Positions 16,573-26,754 of a stretch of DNA of 64,000 nucleotides are shown here, piece after piece. The translations under genes were made by a program, and so were the position numbers. Where the stretch lies: NCBI RefSeq assembly GCF_014202995.1, contig NZ_JACHIA010000028.1:1-64000 (forward strand), read 5' to 3'. The number at the start of each line of letters is the position of its first letter. Position 1 is the first letter of the stretch. The stretch comes from Longimicrobium terrae (lineage in GTDB: Bacteria; Gemmatimonadota; Gemmatimonadetes; Longimicrobiales; Longimicrobiaceae). The notes below the pieces were generated by a model that saw nothing but the letters and a program-made list of their open reading frames with translations, was not told the DNA's origin and did not search any database.

Positions 16573-17250
16573 CTACTTCGCCGCCACCCGCGCGATCAGG
16601 AGGGTGTGGCGCGGGCCGGATTTGCCGGCGTGGGCGGGGACGCGGAGTTCATCGACGGTGAGGCCCAGCTTGCGGAGAAGCGCGGCGAACTGCGGCTCCT
16701 CCTCCGCGGACCAGTAGGCCAGGCGGCCGCCGGGGCGCAGAGCCGCCATCGCGGTGCGCACACCGTCCGCGCGGTAGAGGGCCGCGTTGCCGCCGGTGGT
16801 GAGCGCGCCCGCGCCGTTATCCACGTCCAGCATGATGGCGTCGTACTGGCCGCGGCCGTCGCGCAGCACGTTGGCCACGTCGTCCAGGCGCAGGTCCACG
16901 CGCGGGTCGGCGAGCGCACCGGCGGCCAGCGGGTACTCGGGATTGCGGTTCCAGTCGATGATCCCCTCCACGATCTCCGCCACCACCACCGACGCGTCCG
17001 CCGGCAGCACGCGCAGCGCCGCCTTGAGCGTGAACCCGAAGCCCAGCCCGCCGATGAGCACGCTCGCCCCGGCCGTGTCGCGAAGCGGAAGGCAGACGCG
17101 CTCCGCCAGCTGCTCCTCGGAATGAAAGCGGCGCGTGTTCATCAACTCCACGTTGTTTACGCGGATGGCGTAGGCGCCGTCGTGCCGGTACAGCGTCAGC
17201 ACGGTGCCGTCCGGCGCGGCCGCCTCGCCCAGCCGTTCAACTCGCTTCAT
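16573..17250 (-). CDS. Spermidine synthase-like class I SAM-fold protein
   Basis: 225 residues. Motif I of the Rossmann fold VLIGGLGFGFTLKAAL near residue 75, acidic loop VVAEIVEGIIDWN, then YDAIMLDVDNGAGALT and a GGRLAYWSAEEEPQF segment, the order of spermine/spermidine synthase-like proteins. Such stand-alone homologues often lack known substrates. The start ATG at 17250 begins with a conserved-looking strand (LTLYRHDGAYAIRVNNVELM); the frame is open to 17337 without a clear ribosome-binding site for either choice. Monocistronic and convergent with the PEGA lipoprotein. Confidence 0.75.
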   Translation of the reverse strand: MKRVERLGEAAAPDGTVLTLYRHDGAYAIRVNNVELMNTRRFHSEEQLAERVCLPLRDTAGASVLIGGLGFGFTLKAALRVLPADASVVVAEIVEGIIDWNRNPEYPLAAGALADPRVDLRLDDVANVLRDGRGQYDAIMLDVDNGAGALTTGGNAALYRADGVRTAMAALRPGGRLAYWSAEEEPQFAALLRKLGLTVDELRVPAHAGKSGPRHTLLIARVAAK

Positions 17251-17988
17251 CAACAGAATGGGATCGGGGATGTCGGCATCGTGACCGATTCTCGGGCGCT
17301 CACGATCTGAGTGGCAATATCCGCCGCCGCAGTCCATTCAGGCAACAGCGCCCGGCGGTTCGGGTGATGGGCCGCCGTTCATCTCCGCGGAGCAACATCA
17401 TCGGGGCTGACGATCGTCGTAGCAGATTCGCTCCGCGCGGGTCGCATGGCGGGGCGCCTCCACGGAAGCGGACCATCCGTGGACCTCTTCATCGAGTCGC
17501 GCCAAACGGGATGGCGCCTTCCGAACGATGGCGGAAAACCCAGGTACTGCGCCGGAAGTGAGGGGGAATACTCTCCTTGCGGAAACCGTTCTTTCCAGCA
17601 ATGTTTCTGGCCGCTGAGCAGTCCTGGCGCGACACTTCGTGCAACAGGTGGACGGGCCGCAGTCTCAACTGCTACACATCCAGGACGCGCCCCGGCAACT
17701 CTCCCACATCCGCCTCGCTGCCGCATTCCTGTCCTGACTTGAATCTGACGGTCCGCGCTGAACCTCCCGCCCATCCGGGCGATCGCATCACATCCGCGAG
17801 ACCGGAACGCCCTCTGTCCGCCGCGCGAGCCACCCGCTACGGCACCTGCTTCCATTCCGGCGTCCGGCTCGCCCGCGCCGGCTGACGCACCCACGCTCTA
17901 CGCCAGACATAAGGCAGACCCGCAGTGTCTGCTCCACCGCCGCTCCCCCTCAGGCAGCGGCATCTCACCTCCCGTTTTTTTGAGAACC
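17251..17988. other. Gene-less stretch, 738 bp
   Basis: Short frames on both strands have no recognisable composition or start sites. No repeats of the families seen elsewhere in the window were found. I see nothing that I can assign. Confidence 0.5.
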
Positions 17989-18408
17989 ATGCGCATCAAG
18001 TCTCACCTGCTCGCCGCCCCCGCCCTCGTCTTTGCCCTCGACGGCTGCTACCACGCCACAGTCGATACGGGCCGCACCCCGAACGGTGTCGAAGTCAAAA
18101 AGGAGTGGGCGCACTCCTTTATCGCTGGCCTGGTGCCGCCCTCCACGGTGGAAACCGCCTCGCAGTGCCCGAACGGCGTCGCGAAGGTGGAGACGCAGCA
18201 GTCGTTTCTGAACCTGGTGGCGAACGTCCTGACGGGGGGCATCTACTCGCCCATGACGATCACCGTGCAGTGCGCCGGCGCGACGGCGATGAACCTGGAC
18301 GCCCCCGTGCTGCAGGCCACCTCCACCGACGCCGCGGCGACGATGAACCGCGCCGTCGAAGTGGCGAGCGAGACCGGTGAAGCCGTGTACGTCCGCTTCG
18401 GCCGGTAA
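17989..18408 (+). CDS. Bor-family lipoprotein
   Basis: 139 residues. A lipoprotein-type signal peptide ends at FALDGC near residue 18. The body aligns with the Bor protein of lambda-like prophages: EWAHSFIAGLVPP, a Cys-containing spacer, VAKVETQQSFLNLVANVLTG and GIYSPMTITVQC. Bor is an outer-membrane lipoprotein linked to serum survival in enteric lysogens; homologues occur in many diderms without prophage context and their role there is unknown. About 35 extra residues at the C-terminus have no counterpart in lambda Bor. No phage genes are nearby. A TTG three codons upstream is an alternative start. Confidence 0.75.
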   Translation: MRIKSHLLAAPALVFALDGCYHATVDTGRTPNGVEVKKEWAHSFIAGLVPPSTVETASQCPNGVAKVETQQSFLNLVANVLTGGIYSPMTITVQCAGATAMNLDAPVLQATSTDAAATMNRAVEVASETGEAVYVRFGR

Positions 18409-18481
18409 GCACCGGGCGGATGGGGAAATGCTGGTTTCCGACGCCTTTGATCGAGGCTGAGGAGACGGCGCGCTCCACTGT

Positions 18482-18523
18482 AAAGATCCCCCACAGGCGA
18501 GTGCCTGTGGGGGATCTTTGTCT
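18482..18523 (+). terminator. Rho-independent terminator after the Bor-like gene
   Basis: A 17-bp perfect stem AAAGATCCCCCACAGGC / GCCTGTGGGGGATCTTT, loop GAGT, followed by GTCTTT. It also faces the end of the chemosensory operon and may serve both. Confidence 0.88.
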
Positions 18524-18589
18524 TTCAGCGGGAAAAGCTCGTCCGGCTGCTGGACGGCTCTTCCACGGTGTGACGGAGGTCCGGCACGA

Positions 18590-20197
18590 TCAGGAGGCCG
18601 GTACCGGCGCCTCCGCAGCGGGGACCGGCGCGCGGGCCAGCGGCAGGCGCAGGGTAAAGACGGAGCCCTCGCCCGGCGTGCTGCGCACGTTCAGGCTGCC
18701 GCCCAGCAGCTCCGCCAGGCGCCGCGAGATGGGCAGGCCCAGCCCCGTGCCGCCGCGCCCCGCCGCCCCGCGCGTCTGCTCGAACTCCTGAAACACGCGC
18801 TCCTGGTCTTCCAGCGCGATGCCGGGGCCCGTGTCTTCCACCCGCACCTCGGCCCAGGTGCCATAGCGGCTCAGCACCAGCCGCACGCTCCCCACGTCGG
18901 TGAACTTGACCGCGTTGCTCAGCAGGTTCAGCACGATCTGCCGCAGCCGGCCCGGATCGGTGACGGCCACGATGTCGTCGTCCATCCGCAGCAGCAGGTC
19001 CAGCTTCTTGTCGCGCGCCTGCAGCTCCACCGTGGACGACACCTCGCGCAGCAGCGACCCCAGCGACGTGGGCTCGGGAAAGATCTCCAGCTTGCCCGCT
19101 TCCAGCTTGCTGATGTCGAGCACGTCGTTCACCAGCTCCAGCAGGTGCCGGCCGCTGCGCACCACCCGCTCCAGCGCGCCGGACTGCTTGGGCTCCAGCG
19201 AGCCGTACACCCCTTCACGCAGCAGGTCGCTGTAGCCCAGGATCGCGTTGATGGGCGTGCGCAGTTCGTGGCTCATGGACGCAAAGAAGCGCGATCGCTC
19301 CGTCATGGCCCGTTCCAGCGCGCCGGCCTGCTCTTCCAGCGTGCGCGCCTGCTGGCGCGTCTGCGCGTGCAGCACCGCGTTGTCCAGCGCGAGCGTGGCC
19401 TGCCGCCCCAGCAGCGCCAGCAGCGCCAGATCCTCTTCGCCGAACGGGGCCCCGTCCCGCCGGAACGCGGCCAGCACCGCCGGCCCGCCCGTGGACCGCG
19501 TCACGCACACGCCCGCGCCGGTGGCAAAGGGGTGCGGCCAGTCTTCCACCGCGCCATCGAACGCGATCGCGGGCGCGTTGGGCCCGCACGAAAGCCGGTC
19601 CAGCACCAGGTCCACCAGCACGAACCAGCGCGGGTCCAGCGTGGGAATGCCGTGCGACGCGCGCACCTCCGTCATCGCCGTGTCGCCGGGAAGCGTCAGC
19701 AGCACGTCGTCCGCGCGAAAGGTGCGCGCCACCTGCTCGGCCACGCCGTCCGCCAGCGCCTGCAGCTCCCCCGACTCCAGCGCCAGCCCCGACACGCGCG
19801 CCACGGACGAAAGCTCGTCGTACCCGCGCTTGATGCGCGCCATGACCCCCACGCGCGCCAGCAGCTCGGCGCGGCTGCACCCCTTGTTGAGAAAGTCGTA
19901 CGCGCCCAGCTCCAGCCCGCGCACCAGCAGCTCGTCCGTGGGCGCCTGCGCGGTCAGCAGCAGAATGGGGATGGGGGCGGTGGAGGCGTTCTGCTTCAAC
20001 CGCTCCACCACCTCGAACCCGTCCATCCCCGGCATCTGCACGTCCAGCACGATGACGTCGGGGCAGCCGGAGGTGGCGGACTCGATCCCCTCCGGCCCGG
20101 ACGCGGCCGTCTGCACCGAGTGCCCCGCCGAGTTGAGGATCGCGGCCACCGTCATCCGCGACACCTTCTGATCGTCCACCACCAGTACCTGTGCCAT
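18590..20197 (-). CDS. Receiver-GAF-histidine kinase hybrid
   Basis: 535 residues. An N-terminal receiver domain comes first (VLVVDDQ, phospho-acceptor Asp52 in [13 protein letters not shown], Lys in FLNKG), then a GAF-like sensor region (about 130-285), a short coiled coil, HisKA with His311 ([20 protein letters not shown]), and HATPase_c with N-box [16 protein letters not shown]1 VEDTGPGI and G2 GTGLGLPIS. No membrane segment, so it is cytoplasmic. It is the last gene of the chemosensory operon; its ATG overlaps the cheB stop (TGATG). Its receiver could accept phosphate from CheA, so it may form the output branch of the pathway. That link is inferred. Confidence 0.9.
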   Translation of the reverse strand: MAQVLVVDDQKVSRMTVAAILNSAGHSVQTAASGPEGIESATSGCPDVIVLDVQMPGMDGFEVVERLKQNASTAPIPILLLTAQAPTDELLVRGLELGAYDFLNKGCSRAELLARVGVMARIKRGYDELSSVARVSGLALESGELQALADGVAEQVARTFRADDVLLTLPGDTAMTEVRASHGIPTLDPRWFVLVDLVLDRLSCGPNAPAIAFDGAVEDWPHPFATGAGVCVTRSTGGPAVLAAFRRDGAPFGEEDLALLALLGRQATLALDNAVLHAQTRQQARTLEEQAGALERAMTERSRFFASMSHELRTPINAILGYSDLLREGVYGSLEPKQSGALERVVRSGRHLLELVNDVLDISKLEAGKLEIFPEPTSLGSLLREVSSTVELQARDKKLDLLLRMDDDIVAVTDPGRLRQIVLNLLSNAVKFTDVGSVRLVLSRYGTWAEVRVEDTGPGIALEDQERVFQEFEQTRGAAGRGGTGLGLPISRRLAELLGGSLNVRSTPGEGSVFTLRLPLARAPVPAAEAPVPAS

Positions 20198-21249
20198 CAC
20201 TCCGCTCCCACGATGGCGGCCAGAACGCCGGCGACCTCGTCCAGCGCAAGGTCACGCTCGGCGGCGCCGCGGGCCGCGGCGGGCATGCCGTTGATCACCG
20301 CCGTCCGCGCGCTTTCCACGAAGGTGCGGCCTCCCGCGGCGCGGATCCCCTCCAGCCCCGCCGCGCCGTCGCTTCCCATTCCCGTCAGCACCACCCCCAC
20401 CGAGGCGGCCCCCGCCACCCGCGCCACCGACCGGAAGAGCAGGTCCACGCTGGGCTTGTGCAGCTGGCCGGGATCGTCGAACACGTGCACCGTCAGCGCG
20501 CCCCCCGTGCGCCGCAGCTCCATCTGCCGCCCGCCGGGGGCAATGAGCACGCAGCCGGGGAGCACCGCGTCGCCGTCGCGCGCCTCGCTCACCCGCAGCG
20601 GCGAGCGCTTGTCCAGCCGCTCGGAAAGCGTTTCGGTAAAGCCCGCCGGCATGTGCTGCGCGACCACCACGGCGGCCGCGAACCCGGCGGGAAGGGCGGG
20701 AATCAGCTCCGCCAGCGCGCGCGGGCCCCCGGTGGAGGTACCGATCGCCACCACCTCGTACCGCCCCGGATGGGCGGGCGCCGGGGCGCTGTCCACCGCC
20801 CGCGCCGCGCGGCCGGACTCCGCCGGTGCGCGCAGCGGATCGGTGCGCGCCTTGAGCACGGCCCACACCTTTTCGCGCAGCACGGGGGCGAGCGCATGAA
20901 TGTCCATGGACGAAGCCGCACCCCCCTTGTCCAGAAAGTCCACCGCGCCGTGCTCCAGCGCGCGCAGCGTGATCTCCGCCCCGTCGCGCGTGTGCGAGCT
21001 GAGGAGGAGGACGGGCGTGGGGCACTCGCGCATGATGCGTTCGAGCGCGGCCACGCCGTCCATCCCCGGCATTTCCACGTCCATGATGACCAGGTCCGGG
21101 CGCAGGTCGCGCACCTGCTGCACCGCTTCCTCCCCGTCGCGCGCGAAGCCGACGACGGAAACGCCCGCCAGCGGCGCCAGCATGCGCTCCGTGGCCCGGC
21201 GTACGAAGGCGCTGTCATCCACCAGCAGGACCCGCGCGGGCTGCGTCAC
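20197..21249 (-). CDS. cheB: Chemotaxis response regulator methylesterase CheB
   Basis: 350 residues from a GTG start. Receiver domain with VLLVDDSAF and Asp57 (VIMDVEMPGMDG), linker, then the CheB methylesterase/deamidase domain with catalytic Ser172 (GTSTGGP), His199 (AQHMPAG) and Asp294 (TGMGSDGA). It removes methyl groups from receptor glutamates when phosphorylated by CheA. The GTG overlaps the cheR stop as GTGA. Upstream in-frame codons reach 21378 but lie inside cheR. Confidence 0.95.
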   Translation of the reverse strand: MTQPARVLLVDDSAFVRRATERMLAPLAGVSVVGFARDGEEAVQQVRDLRPDLVIMDVEMPGMDGVAALERIMRECPTPVLLLSSHTRDGAEITLRALEHGAVDFLDKGGAASSMDIHALAPVLREKVWAVLKARTDPLRAPAESGRAARAVDSAPAPAHPGRYEVVAIGTSTGGPRALAELIPALPAGFAAAVVVAQHMPAGFTETLSERLDKRSPLRVSEARDGDAVLPGCVLIAPGGRQMELRRTGGALTVHVFDDPGQLHKPSVDLLFRSVARVAGAASVGVVLTGMGSDGAAGLEGIRAAGGRTFVESARTAVINGMPAAARGAAERDLALDEVAGVLAAIVGAE

Positions 21250-22091
21250 GCGTCCCCTTCCGGCCGGCGATAGAAGAGCGCGCCCGGGCGGCGCTCCAGG
21301 TTGAACGGAACCGGAACCTGGCGCAGGCTTTCGGCGTGCCCCAGGAACAGGTATCCGCCGGGGGCCAGCGCCTCCCACAGGCCGCGCGCGGCACGAAGCA
21401 CGGCGTCGGCGTCAAAGTAGATCATCACGTTCCGGCACAGGATCAGGTGCTGGGGAGGCAGACCGCGCCACCAGTCGTTCTGCACCAGGTTGGCGGGGCG
21501 AAAGCGCACCGGCTCCCGCACCGCGGGCTTCACGGACCACTGTTCGGCGCCCTGCTTTTCAAAAAAGCGCGCCCGCCACGCGGCGCCGGTTCCGCGAAAG
21601 GCGTGCTCGCCGTATACCCCGGCCTCCGCCCGCCCGAGCGCGGCGGGGTCCACGTCCACCCCGGTCACCCGCAGCGCGCCCGGGGCGGTGAAGACGCCCG
21701 CCTCCGCCGCCAGGATGGACAGGGTGTACGCTTCTTCCCCCGTGGAGCAGGCGGCGCTCAGCAGCCGCGCCTGCCCGCCCGCGCCCAGCTGCTGCCGCAG
21801 GGCGGGAAAGACCTCGTCGCGAATGACCTCCAGGCTTCCCTGCTCGCGGCAGAAGTAGCTTTCGTTGTTGGTCAGGTGCGGCACCAGCAGCGCACGCTCC
21901 GCCTCGCGCTCCGGGTGAAAGCGGAGGTGGAAGAGGAGGGCGTCGAAGCTGTCCAGCCCCAGCGCGGCGCGGCGCGGCTCCAGCCGCGTGCGCAGGATTT
22001 CGCGCCGCTCCGGGCCCCAGCGGTGGCCCAGCTCCTCGCGCAGCCATTCCGTCCACAAGCGGAACTCGTCGTCCAGCAGGGGAACCGGCAT
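21246..22091 (-). CDS. cheR: Chemotaxis protein methyltransferase CheR
   Basis: 281 residues. SAM-binding motif LLSAACSTGEEAYTLSI, the Asn-Glu-Ser motif LTNNESYFCREQGSLE, and the late motif LILCRNVMIYFD, all diagnostic for CheR. It methylates receptor glutamates using SAM. The ATG overlaps the stop of the HEAT-repeat gene (TGATG). No C-terminal pentapeptide-binding extension was noted. Confidence 0.95.
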   Translation of the reverse strand: MPVPLLDDEFRLWTEWLREELGHRWGPERREILRTRLEPRRAALGLDSFDALLFHLRFHPEREAERALLVPHLTNNESYFCREQGSLEVIRDEVFPALRQQLGAGGQARLLSAACSTGEEAYTLSILAAEAGVFTAPGALRVTGVDVDPAALGRAEAGVYGEHAFRGTGAAWRARFFEKQGAEQWSVKPAVREPVRFRPANLVQNDWWRGLPPQHLILCRNVMIYFDADAVLRAARGLWEALAPGGYLFLGHAESLRQVPVPFNLERRPGALFYRRPEGDA

Positions 22092-23977
22092 CAGCCCTCA
22101 CCCAGCGCGCGCGCCGCGGCCTGCCGCACCAGCGGATCGCTGTCGCACGCGCGCACCTCGCGCAGGGCGGAAAGGGCTTCCGGCGCGTCCACCCGGGCCA
22201 GGGTGCGCGCCGCGGCCAGGCGCACGCGCCAGTCCGGATCCGCCAGCGCCCGCACCAGCCGCTCCGCCGCGCCCGGCGGGGCGATCTTCCGCAGCGCGAT
22301 GGCCGCCACCCGCCGCAGGTCTCGGTCGCCGGACTCCATCCGCGCCGTCACCGCCTCCGTCCCCCGCGGATCGCCCAGCTCGCCCAGCGCGGCGAGGGCG
22401 GCCGCCTCCACGCCGGGATCGTCCGTGCCGCCGAGCACGCGCAGCAGGGCGTCCACCGCTTCCGGCGCACCCGTGCGGCCCAGCGCGCGCACGGCGGCGA
22501 ATCGCGCCCCCGGGTCTCCGCCCTCCGCCAGCTCCGCCAGCGGGGGAACGGCGGCCGCGCCGCCGGTGGTGGCCAGCGCGGCGGCCAGGGCGCGCAGGGT
22601 GGCCGGGTCCCGTTCCCGCCGCAGGGCGGCGGTCACCAGGGCGAGCGCGTCCGGCCGGGAGCAGCGCGCGATTCCCTCCGCCGCCGCGCGGCGCGTGTCC
22701 GCAGACTCGTCCGCCAGCAGGGGAAGGAGCAGGTCGCACGCGTCCCCCGGGAAGCGGCCCAGGGCCAGCGCCGCGCCGGTCCGGCGCGCGGGGTCCGCCA
22801 GCGCCGAGGCTACGACTTCGCGCCCCTCCGCCCCGGGAAGGGCGCGGGCCAGCGACTCCGCCGCCGTGGCGCGCACCTCCGCGTCGTCATCCCCCAGCAG
22901 CGCCGCCACCGCCTCCGCCGACGCGCGGTCCGGCAGGGCGGGAAGGGCGGCCAGCAGCTCCGCCCGCGCTCCCGCGTCCGCTCCGTGCAGGCGGGGAAGG
23001 AGGACGGCGAGGGCCACGTCCGGCGGCAGGAGGCCGAGCGCGCCGGCCGCCGCGGGCCCGCGCTCCGGCTCGCCCAGCGCGTCGCCCAGGAGCGCGGCGG
23101 CCGTTTCCGTCCCCGCGATGCCCAGCAGGACGGCGGCGCGCGAGTCGCCCGTGTCGTCCGCGCGGAACTGCTCCACCAGCCGCGCCTCGTCCGCCCGCGC
23201 GGCCTGCCGCAGCCACTCCGGCGGCGGCGGGGGGGAAGAGGGGATGAGCCCCGCCGCCGCCTGCAGCACCGCCGCGCGCAGCTCCTCGTCCCCCGACTCC
23301 GCGGCGGTGCGGAGCGCGTCCATGGCGGCGGGATCGCCCAGTTCGCCGATGGCTTCCACCGCGGCGCCGGCCAGCATGGGGTCCGCCACGGCGGCCGCCA
23401 GCGCGGGGAGCGCGCGCGCCGCGCCGATGCGCCCCAGCGCGAACACCGCCGCCAGCGCCCGCCAGGGATCGCCCCCCGCGGTCACGGCGGCCAGCGCGTC
23501 CACGGAGCGCGGGTCGCCCAGGGAGCCCAGCGCGTCCGCGGCGGCCGCGGCCACGTTGGCGTCCTCGTCCACCAGCGCCGCCTCCAGCGCGGCGCGGGCG
23601 CCCGGGTTCTGCGACTCGCCCAGCGCCGAAGCCGCCAGCAGCCGCACGTCTCCGTCCGGGTCGTGCCGCGTCAGCCGGTCCAGCATGCGCAGCGCGCCGG
23701 GAAGCGCGCCGGGGGCGGACATGGCCGCCAGCAGCGAGCGAGCGGCGTTGCGGCGCCCCGCGTCGCCCCCGTCGCGCAGCGCCGCCTCCAGCGCGGGAAG
23801 AAGGAGGCGGGCGTTGCGCAGCCGGGGCGTGGAGGCCAGGGCGCGCTCGCGCACCCAGGGGCGCTCGTCCGCCGCGGTGGCCAGGGCGCGCGCGGCGGCC
23901 CCCTCCGCGTCGCCCGCGGCCAGGAGGTCGGCCACGGGGTCGGGGGCGCGGCGGTCGGACGGGGAGCGCTCAGACAC
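22091..23977 (-). CDS. HEAT/PBS-lyase repeat protein in chemosensory operon
   Basis: 628 residues composed almost entirely of about 31-residue HEAT/PBS-lyase type repeats of the form DPxVRxAAAxALGxLGDPxAVxALxxAL (for example [52 protein letters not shown]). No signal peptide or membrane segment, so it should be a cytoplasmic solenoid for protein contacts. It sits between the receptor gene and cheR with stop/start overlaps at both ends, so it is made in step with the core signalling proteins. HEAT solenoids are not part of the classic Che set; an adaptor or modulator of the receptor array is the likely role. Confidence 0.88.
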   Translation of the reverse strand: MSERSPSDRRAPDPVADLLAAGDAEGAAARALATAADERPWVRERALASTPRLRNARLLLPALEAALRDGGDAGRRNAARSLLAAMSAPGALPGALRMLDRLTRHDPDGDVRLLAASALGESQNPGARAALEAALVDEDANVAAAAADALGSLGDPRSVDALAAVTAGGDPWRALAAVFALGRIGAARALPALAAAVADPMLAGAAVEAIGELGDPAAMDALRTAAESGDEELRAAVLQAAAGLIPSSPPPPPEWLRQAARADEARLVEQFRADDTGDSRAAVLLGIAGTETAAALLGDALGEPERGPAAAGALGLLPPDVALAVLLPRLHGADAGARAELLAALPALPDRASAEAVAALLGDDDAEVRATAAESLARALPGAEGREVVASALADPARRTGAALALGRFPGDACDLLLPLLADESADTRRAAAEGIARCSRPDALALVTAALRRERDPATLRALAAALATTGGAAAVPPLAELAEGGDPGARFAAVRALGRTGAPEAVDALLRVLGGTDDPGVEAAALAALGELGDPRGTEAVTARMESGDRDLRRVAAIALRKIAPPGAAERLVRALADPDWRVRLAAARTLARVDAPEALSALREVRACDSDPLVRQAAARALGEG

Positions 23978-25949
23978 GGAAGCGGCTCACCAGCTCGGTC
24001 AGCCGGGCGGCCTGCCCCGACACGTCTTCGGCCGCGCGCTGCGCTTCGCGCACGGAGGTCTGCGCCGCGCGGGCGCCCTGCGCGATGTTTTCGGTGGCGC
24101 GCAGGATCATTTCGCCGCCCCGCTTCTGCTCCGCCGTGGCCGCGAAGACTTCCTGCGTCTGCTGGTTCATGTTTTCCGTGGCCTGCACGATCTGGCGGCT
24201 GGCGATGGACTGCTCGCGGGTGGCGATCCTCACCTCTTCCGTCACGCGCTGGATGTGCTGCGTGGCCTGCTGCGCCTGCTGCGCCGCCAGGATCTGCTGC
24301 CCGGTGGCGAGCGAAACCTCCTGCATCAGCTGGCTGGTGCGCGCCGACGCATCCACGATGCGTTCCAGCGCCCGCGACGCCCCCTCCGCCAGGGTGATTC
24401 CCTGCTGCGTCCGCTCCGCCAGCGAGCCGCTGCTTTCCACCGCCGCGTCCACGCCGCTGCGGACGGAGCGCACCGTCTGGTTGATCTCGCGCGCCGAATC
24501 CACCGAGCGCTCGGCCAGGCGGCGGATCTCCTGCGCCACCACCGCGAAGCCGCGCCCGTGCTCGCCCGCGCGGGCCGCCTCGATGGCCGCGTTCAGCGCC
24601 AGCAGGTTGGTCTGGTCGGCGATGTCCTCGATGGTCTGCGAAATCTGCCCCACCGACTCGCCCTGCCCGCCCAGCACCCGCATCCGCTCGGTGAGGCGGT
24701 TGACCTCGTCGTGAATGCGGCGCATTCCGTCCACCGTCTGTCCCACCGTCTCGCCTCCGGTCGTGGCGGCGATTTCCGCCTCGGAGGCGATGCGGCGCGT
24801 TTCGTCCACGTGGCGCCCCACCTGCTGGATGCTGGCGGCCATCTCCTCGATGGTGGCCGACGTTTCTTCCACCGCGGAGCCCAGCGTGTCGGCGCTGCCG
24901 GCGGTGTGTTCGATGGACTGCCCCATCTCGGCGATGGAACTGGAAGTCTGCTCCACCGACGCGGCCAGCGACTCGGCGCTGGAGGCCACGCGGGTGATCT
25001 GCGCGGCGATCTCCTCCATCGAGGTGGACGTCTGCTCGGTGGCGGCCACCTGGTCGTCGATGGTCGCCGCCAGCCGCTGCGAGCTGGCGGCGATCTGCTC
25101 GGCGGCGGCGGCGGTCTGCAGCGCGGCGGTGTTCACGCCGCCCACCGCGCCGCGCAGGTCGCCCGACATGCGGTTGAGCGTGGTGGTCAGCTGCCCCAGT
25201 TCGTCCGTGCTCCCGGCGTGGGCCTGCCCCGTCAGGTCGCCCTCCGCCACGCCGCTGGCAAAGGCGACGGCGTCCTGCAGCGGGCGGCTGATGCGGTTGG
25301 CCAGCAGCCACGCGGCTCCCAGCGCCATGATGATCCCCAGCACCGTAAGCCCCACCGCGGTGTCGCGGGCCTGCGAAGTGGCCTTGCGCACGTCCGCGCG
25401 GCGTTCGGCGGAAAGCTCCAGCGCGCGGTCGTCAAAGCGGCCCAGCATGGCGCGGGCGCGGCCGGCGCCGCGCCGGCCCACCCCGCTCTGGACAAAGCGT
25501 ACGATGGAATCGATCCCCGGGCCGCCAGGGCGCAGCGTGGCGCGCCGCAGCGCGATTCCCGGCACGGCGACGGTGTCCACCCACGCCTGCGAAAACTGCA
25601 CGGTGGAATCCAGCCGGGCGTGCTGCGTGGTGTCGCGCACGTAGAACTGGGCGCTGTCCAGGTGCAGCTTCACCCGCTGGTCGGCCTCGGCGTACATGGT
25701 CAGCGCCGTGTCCTGGCCGCTGAGCAGAAAGTCGCGAAAGGCCAGCGTGCGGTCGCTGATGGCCACGTCCAGCTCCGCCGCCTCGCGCTGCACCCGCTCG
25801 GCGCGCTCGGACTCCTGGTCCAGTGCGCGGATGCGCATGCCCTGGGCGGCGACCGCGGCCGCGATGATGATCATCAGCAGCAGCACGGGCGCGAACCCCA
25901 GCAGGATCTTGTTGCGCACGCCCATGTTGTCGAACCACGAACTGTTCAT
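23970..25949 (-). CDS. Methyl-accepting chemotaxis protein
   Basis: 659 residues. First membrane segment near residues 17-36 ([20 protein letters not shown]), a mostly helical periplasmic domain of about 165 residues of CHASE3/4HB type (rich in Arg, Glu and Gln), second membrane segment near 203-224 ([20 protein letters not shown]), HAMP, and a long signalling coiled coil whose hairpin tip [20 protein letters not shown] is canonical. It is the only receptor of the operon. Start ATG 25949 follows GAAGAGGCGAC and overlaps the cheW stop (ATGA). Methylation helices flank the tip, consistent with the linked cheR and cheB. Confidence 0.95.
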   Translation of the reverse strand: MNSSWFDNMGVRNKILLGFAPVLLLMIIIAAAVAAQGMRIRALDQESERAERVQREAAELDVAISDRTLAFRDFLLSGQDTALTMYAEADQRVKLHLDSAQFYVRDTTQHARLDSTVQFSQAWVDTVAVPGIALRRATLRPGGPGIDSIVRFVQSGVGRRGAGRARAMLGRFDDRALELSAERRADVRKATSQARDTAVGLTVLGIIMALGAAWLLANRISRPLQDAVAFASGVAEGDLTGQAHAGSTDELGQLTTTLNRMSGDLRGAVGGVNTAALQTAAAAEQIAASSQRLAATIDDQVAATEQTSTSMEEIAAQITRVASSAESLAASVEQTSSSIAEMGQSIEHTAGSADTLGSAVEETSATIEEMAASIQQVGRHVDETRRIASEAEIAATTGGETVGQTVDGMRRIHDEVNRLTERMRVLGGQGESVGQISQTIEDIADQTNLLALNAAIEAARAGEHGRGFAVVAQEIRRLAERSVDSAREINQTVRSVRSGVDAAVESSGSLAERTQQGITLAEGASRALERIVDASARTSQLMQEVSLATGQQILAAQQAQQATQHIQRVTEEVRIATREQSIASRQIVQATENMNQQTQEVFAATAEQKRGGEMILRATENIAQGARAAQTSVREAQRAAEDVSGQAARLTELVSRFRV

Positions 25950-26368
25950 GTCGCCTCTTCGCCCAGGACTCGTTCCAGGTGCAGCAGCGCCACGCGCCGT
26001 CCCGGCGCGGGCGCGGACACGCCGGCCAGCCATCCGGCCGGCAGCGCCGCCTCCGCTTCGGCGGGCGGGGCGGACTCGCCGTCCTCCGCCTCCGCCAGCC
26101 CCACCACGCGGTCCACCAGCAGTCCCACCGCTTCGCGGCCGCGCCCCCACACCACCACCAGCCGCCCGTCGCTGGCCACGGGCGCCATGCCCAGCCGCGC
26201 GCCCAGGTCCATGACCGCCAGCACCGTTCCGCGCACCTGCGCCACCCCCAGGATCCCCGGCGGGGGGGCGGGAACGCGGGTGAGCGGCGGCGGGCGCAGC
26301 ACCTCGCGCACGCGGTCGGCGGGAATACCGAACTCCGCCCCGCCCGCGTGCACGGCCAGCACGCTCAC
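25946..26368 (-). CDS. cheW: Chemotaxis adaptor CheW
   Basis: 140 residues from a GTG start that overlaps the preceding stop (GTGA). CheW-domain pattern: [61 protein letters not shown]. It couples the receptor to CheA. The protein is compact and Pro/Ala-rich in the middle. Membership is clear from the beta-strand pattern and the operon position. Confidence 0.9.
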   Translation of the reverse strand: MSVLAVHAGGAEFGIPADRVREVLRPPPLTRVPAPPPGILGVAQVRGTVLAVMDLGARLGMAPVASDGRLVVVWGRGREAVGLLVDRVVGLAEAEDGESAPPAEAEAALPAGWLAGVSAPAPGRRVALLHLERVLGEEAT

Positions 26369-26754
26369 GCCGCGGCCCCGCCCAGGTGGGCCTCCAGCGC
26401 GGCCAGCAGCTCCGGCGGGGTCCACGGCTTGGGCAGAAAGCCGTTGGCGCCGCTGGCGCGGGCGGACTCGCGGTCCGCCTCCGTGGCCTCGGTGGAGCAC
26501 ACCAGCACGGGAACCTCCGTCATCCCCAGTTCGCCGCGAAGGCGCCGGATGAACTCCAGGCCGTCCATGGCGGGCATGTTGATGTCCACCACCAGCCCGT
26601 CCAGCGCCGGCTCGCGCGCGGCGGCGTCCAGCCCCTGCGCGCCGTCCGGCGCGAACGCCAGCTCGTACCGGCCGCCGAGTACCATGCGGTACATCCGCAC
26701 CATCATGGGGCTGTCTTCCACCACCAGCAGCCGCCTGCGCCGTTCATCCGCCAC
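26365..26754 (-). CDS. Single-domain response regulator (CheY-like)
   Basis: 129 residues, one receiver domain: acidic pair ED at 13-14 ([18 protein letters not shown]), phospho-acceptor Asp57 ([15 protein letters not shown]), Thr/Ser in VLVCSTEA and Lys in FLPKPW. It has no output domain. It lies between cheA and cheW with overlaps on both sides. It could be the diffusible output or a phosphate sink for CheA; motor control cannot be assumed because no flagellar or pilus genes are present. Confidence 0.93.
   Translation of the reverse strand: MADERRRRLLVVEDSPMMVRMYRMVLGGRYELAFAPDGAQGLDAAAREPALDGLVVDINMPAMDGLEFIRRLRGELGMTEVPVLVCSTEATEADRESARASGANGFLPKPWTPPELLAALEAHLGGAAA

Noticed and set aside
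15339-17250. Lasso peptide biosynthetic cluster
   Set aside because: Only the leader peptide is present; neighbouring genes encode a PEGA lipoprotein and a spermidine-synthase-like protein, not maturation enzymes.
17989-18408. Prophage remnant marked by a Bor-like gene
   Set aside because: No other phage gene, integrase or att repeat is nearby; Bor homologues occur outside prophages.
21336-26552. 1738-codon open frame antisense to the chemosensory operon
   Set aside because: It lies opposite seven well-supported che genes; very high GC makes antisense frames long. Its translation is low-complexity and without domains.
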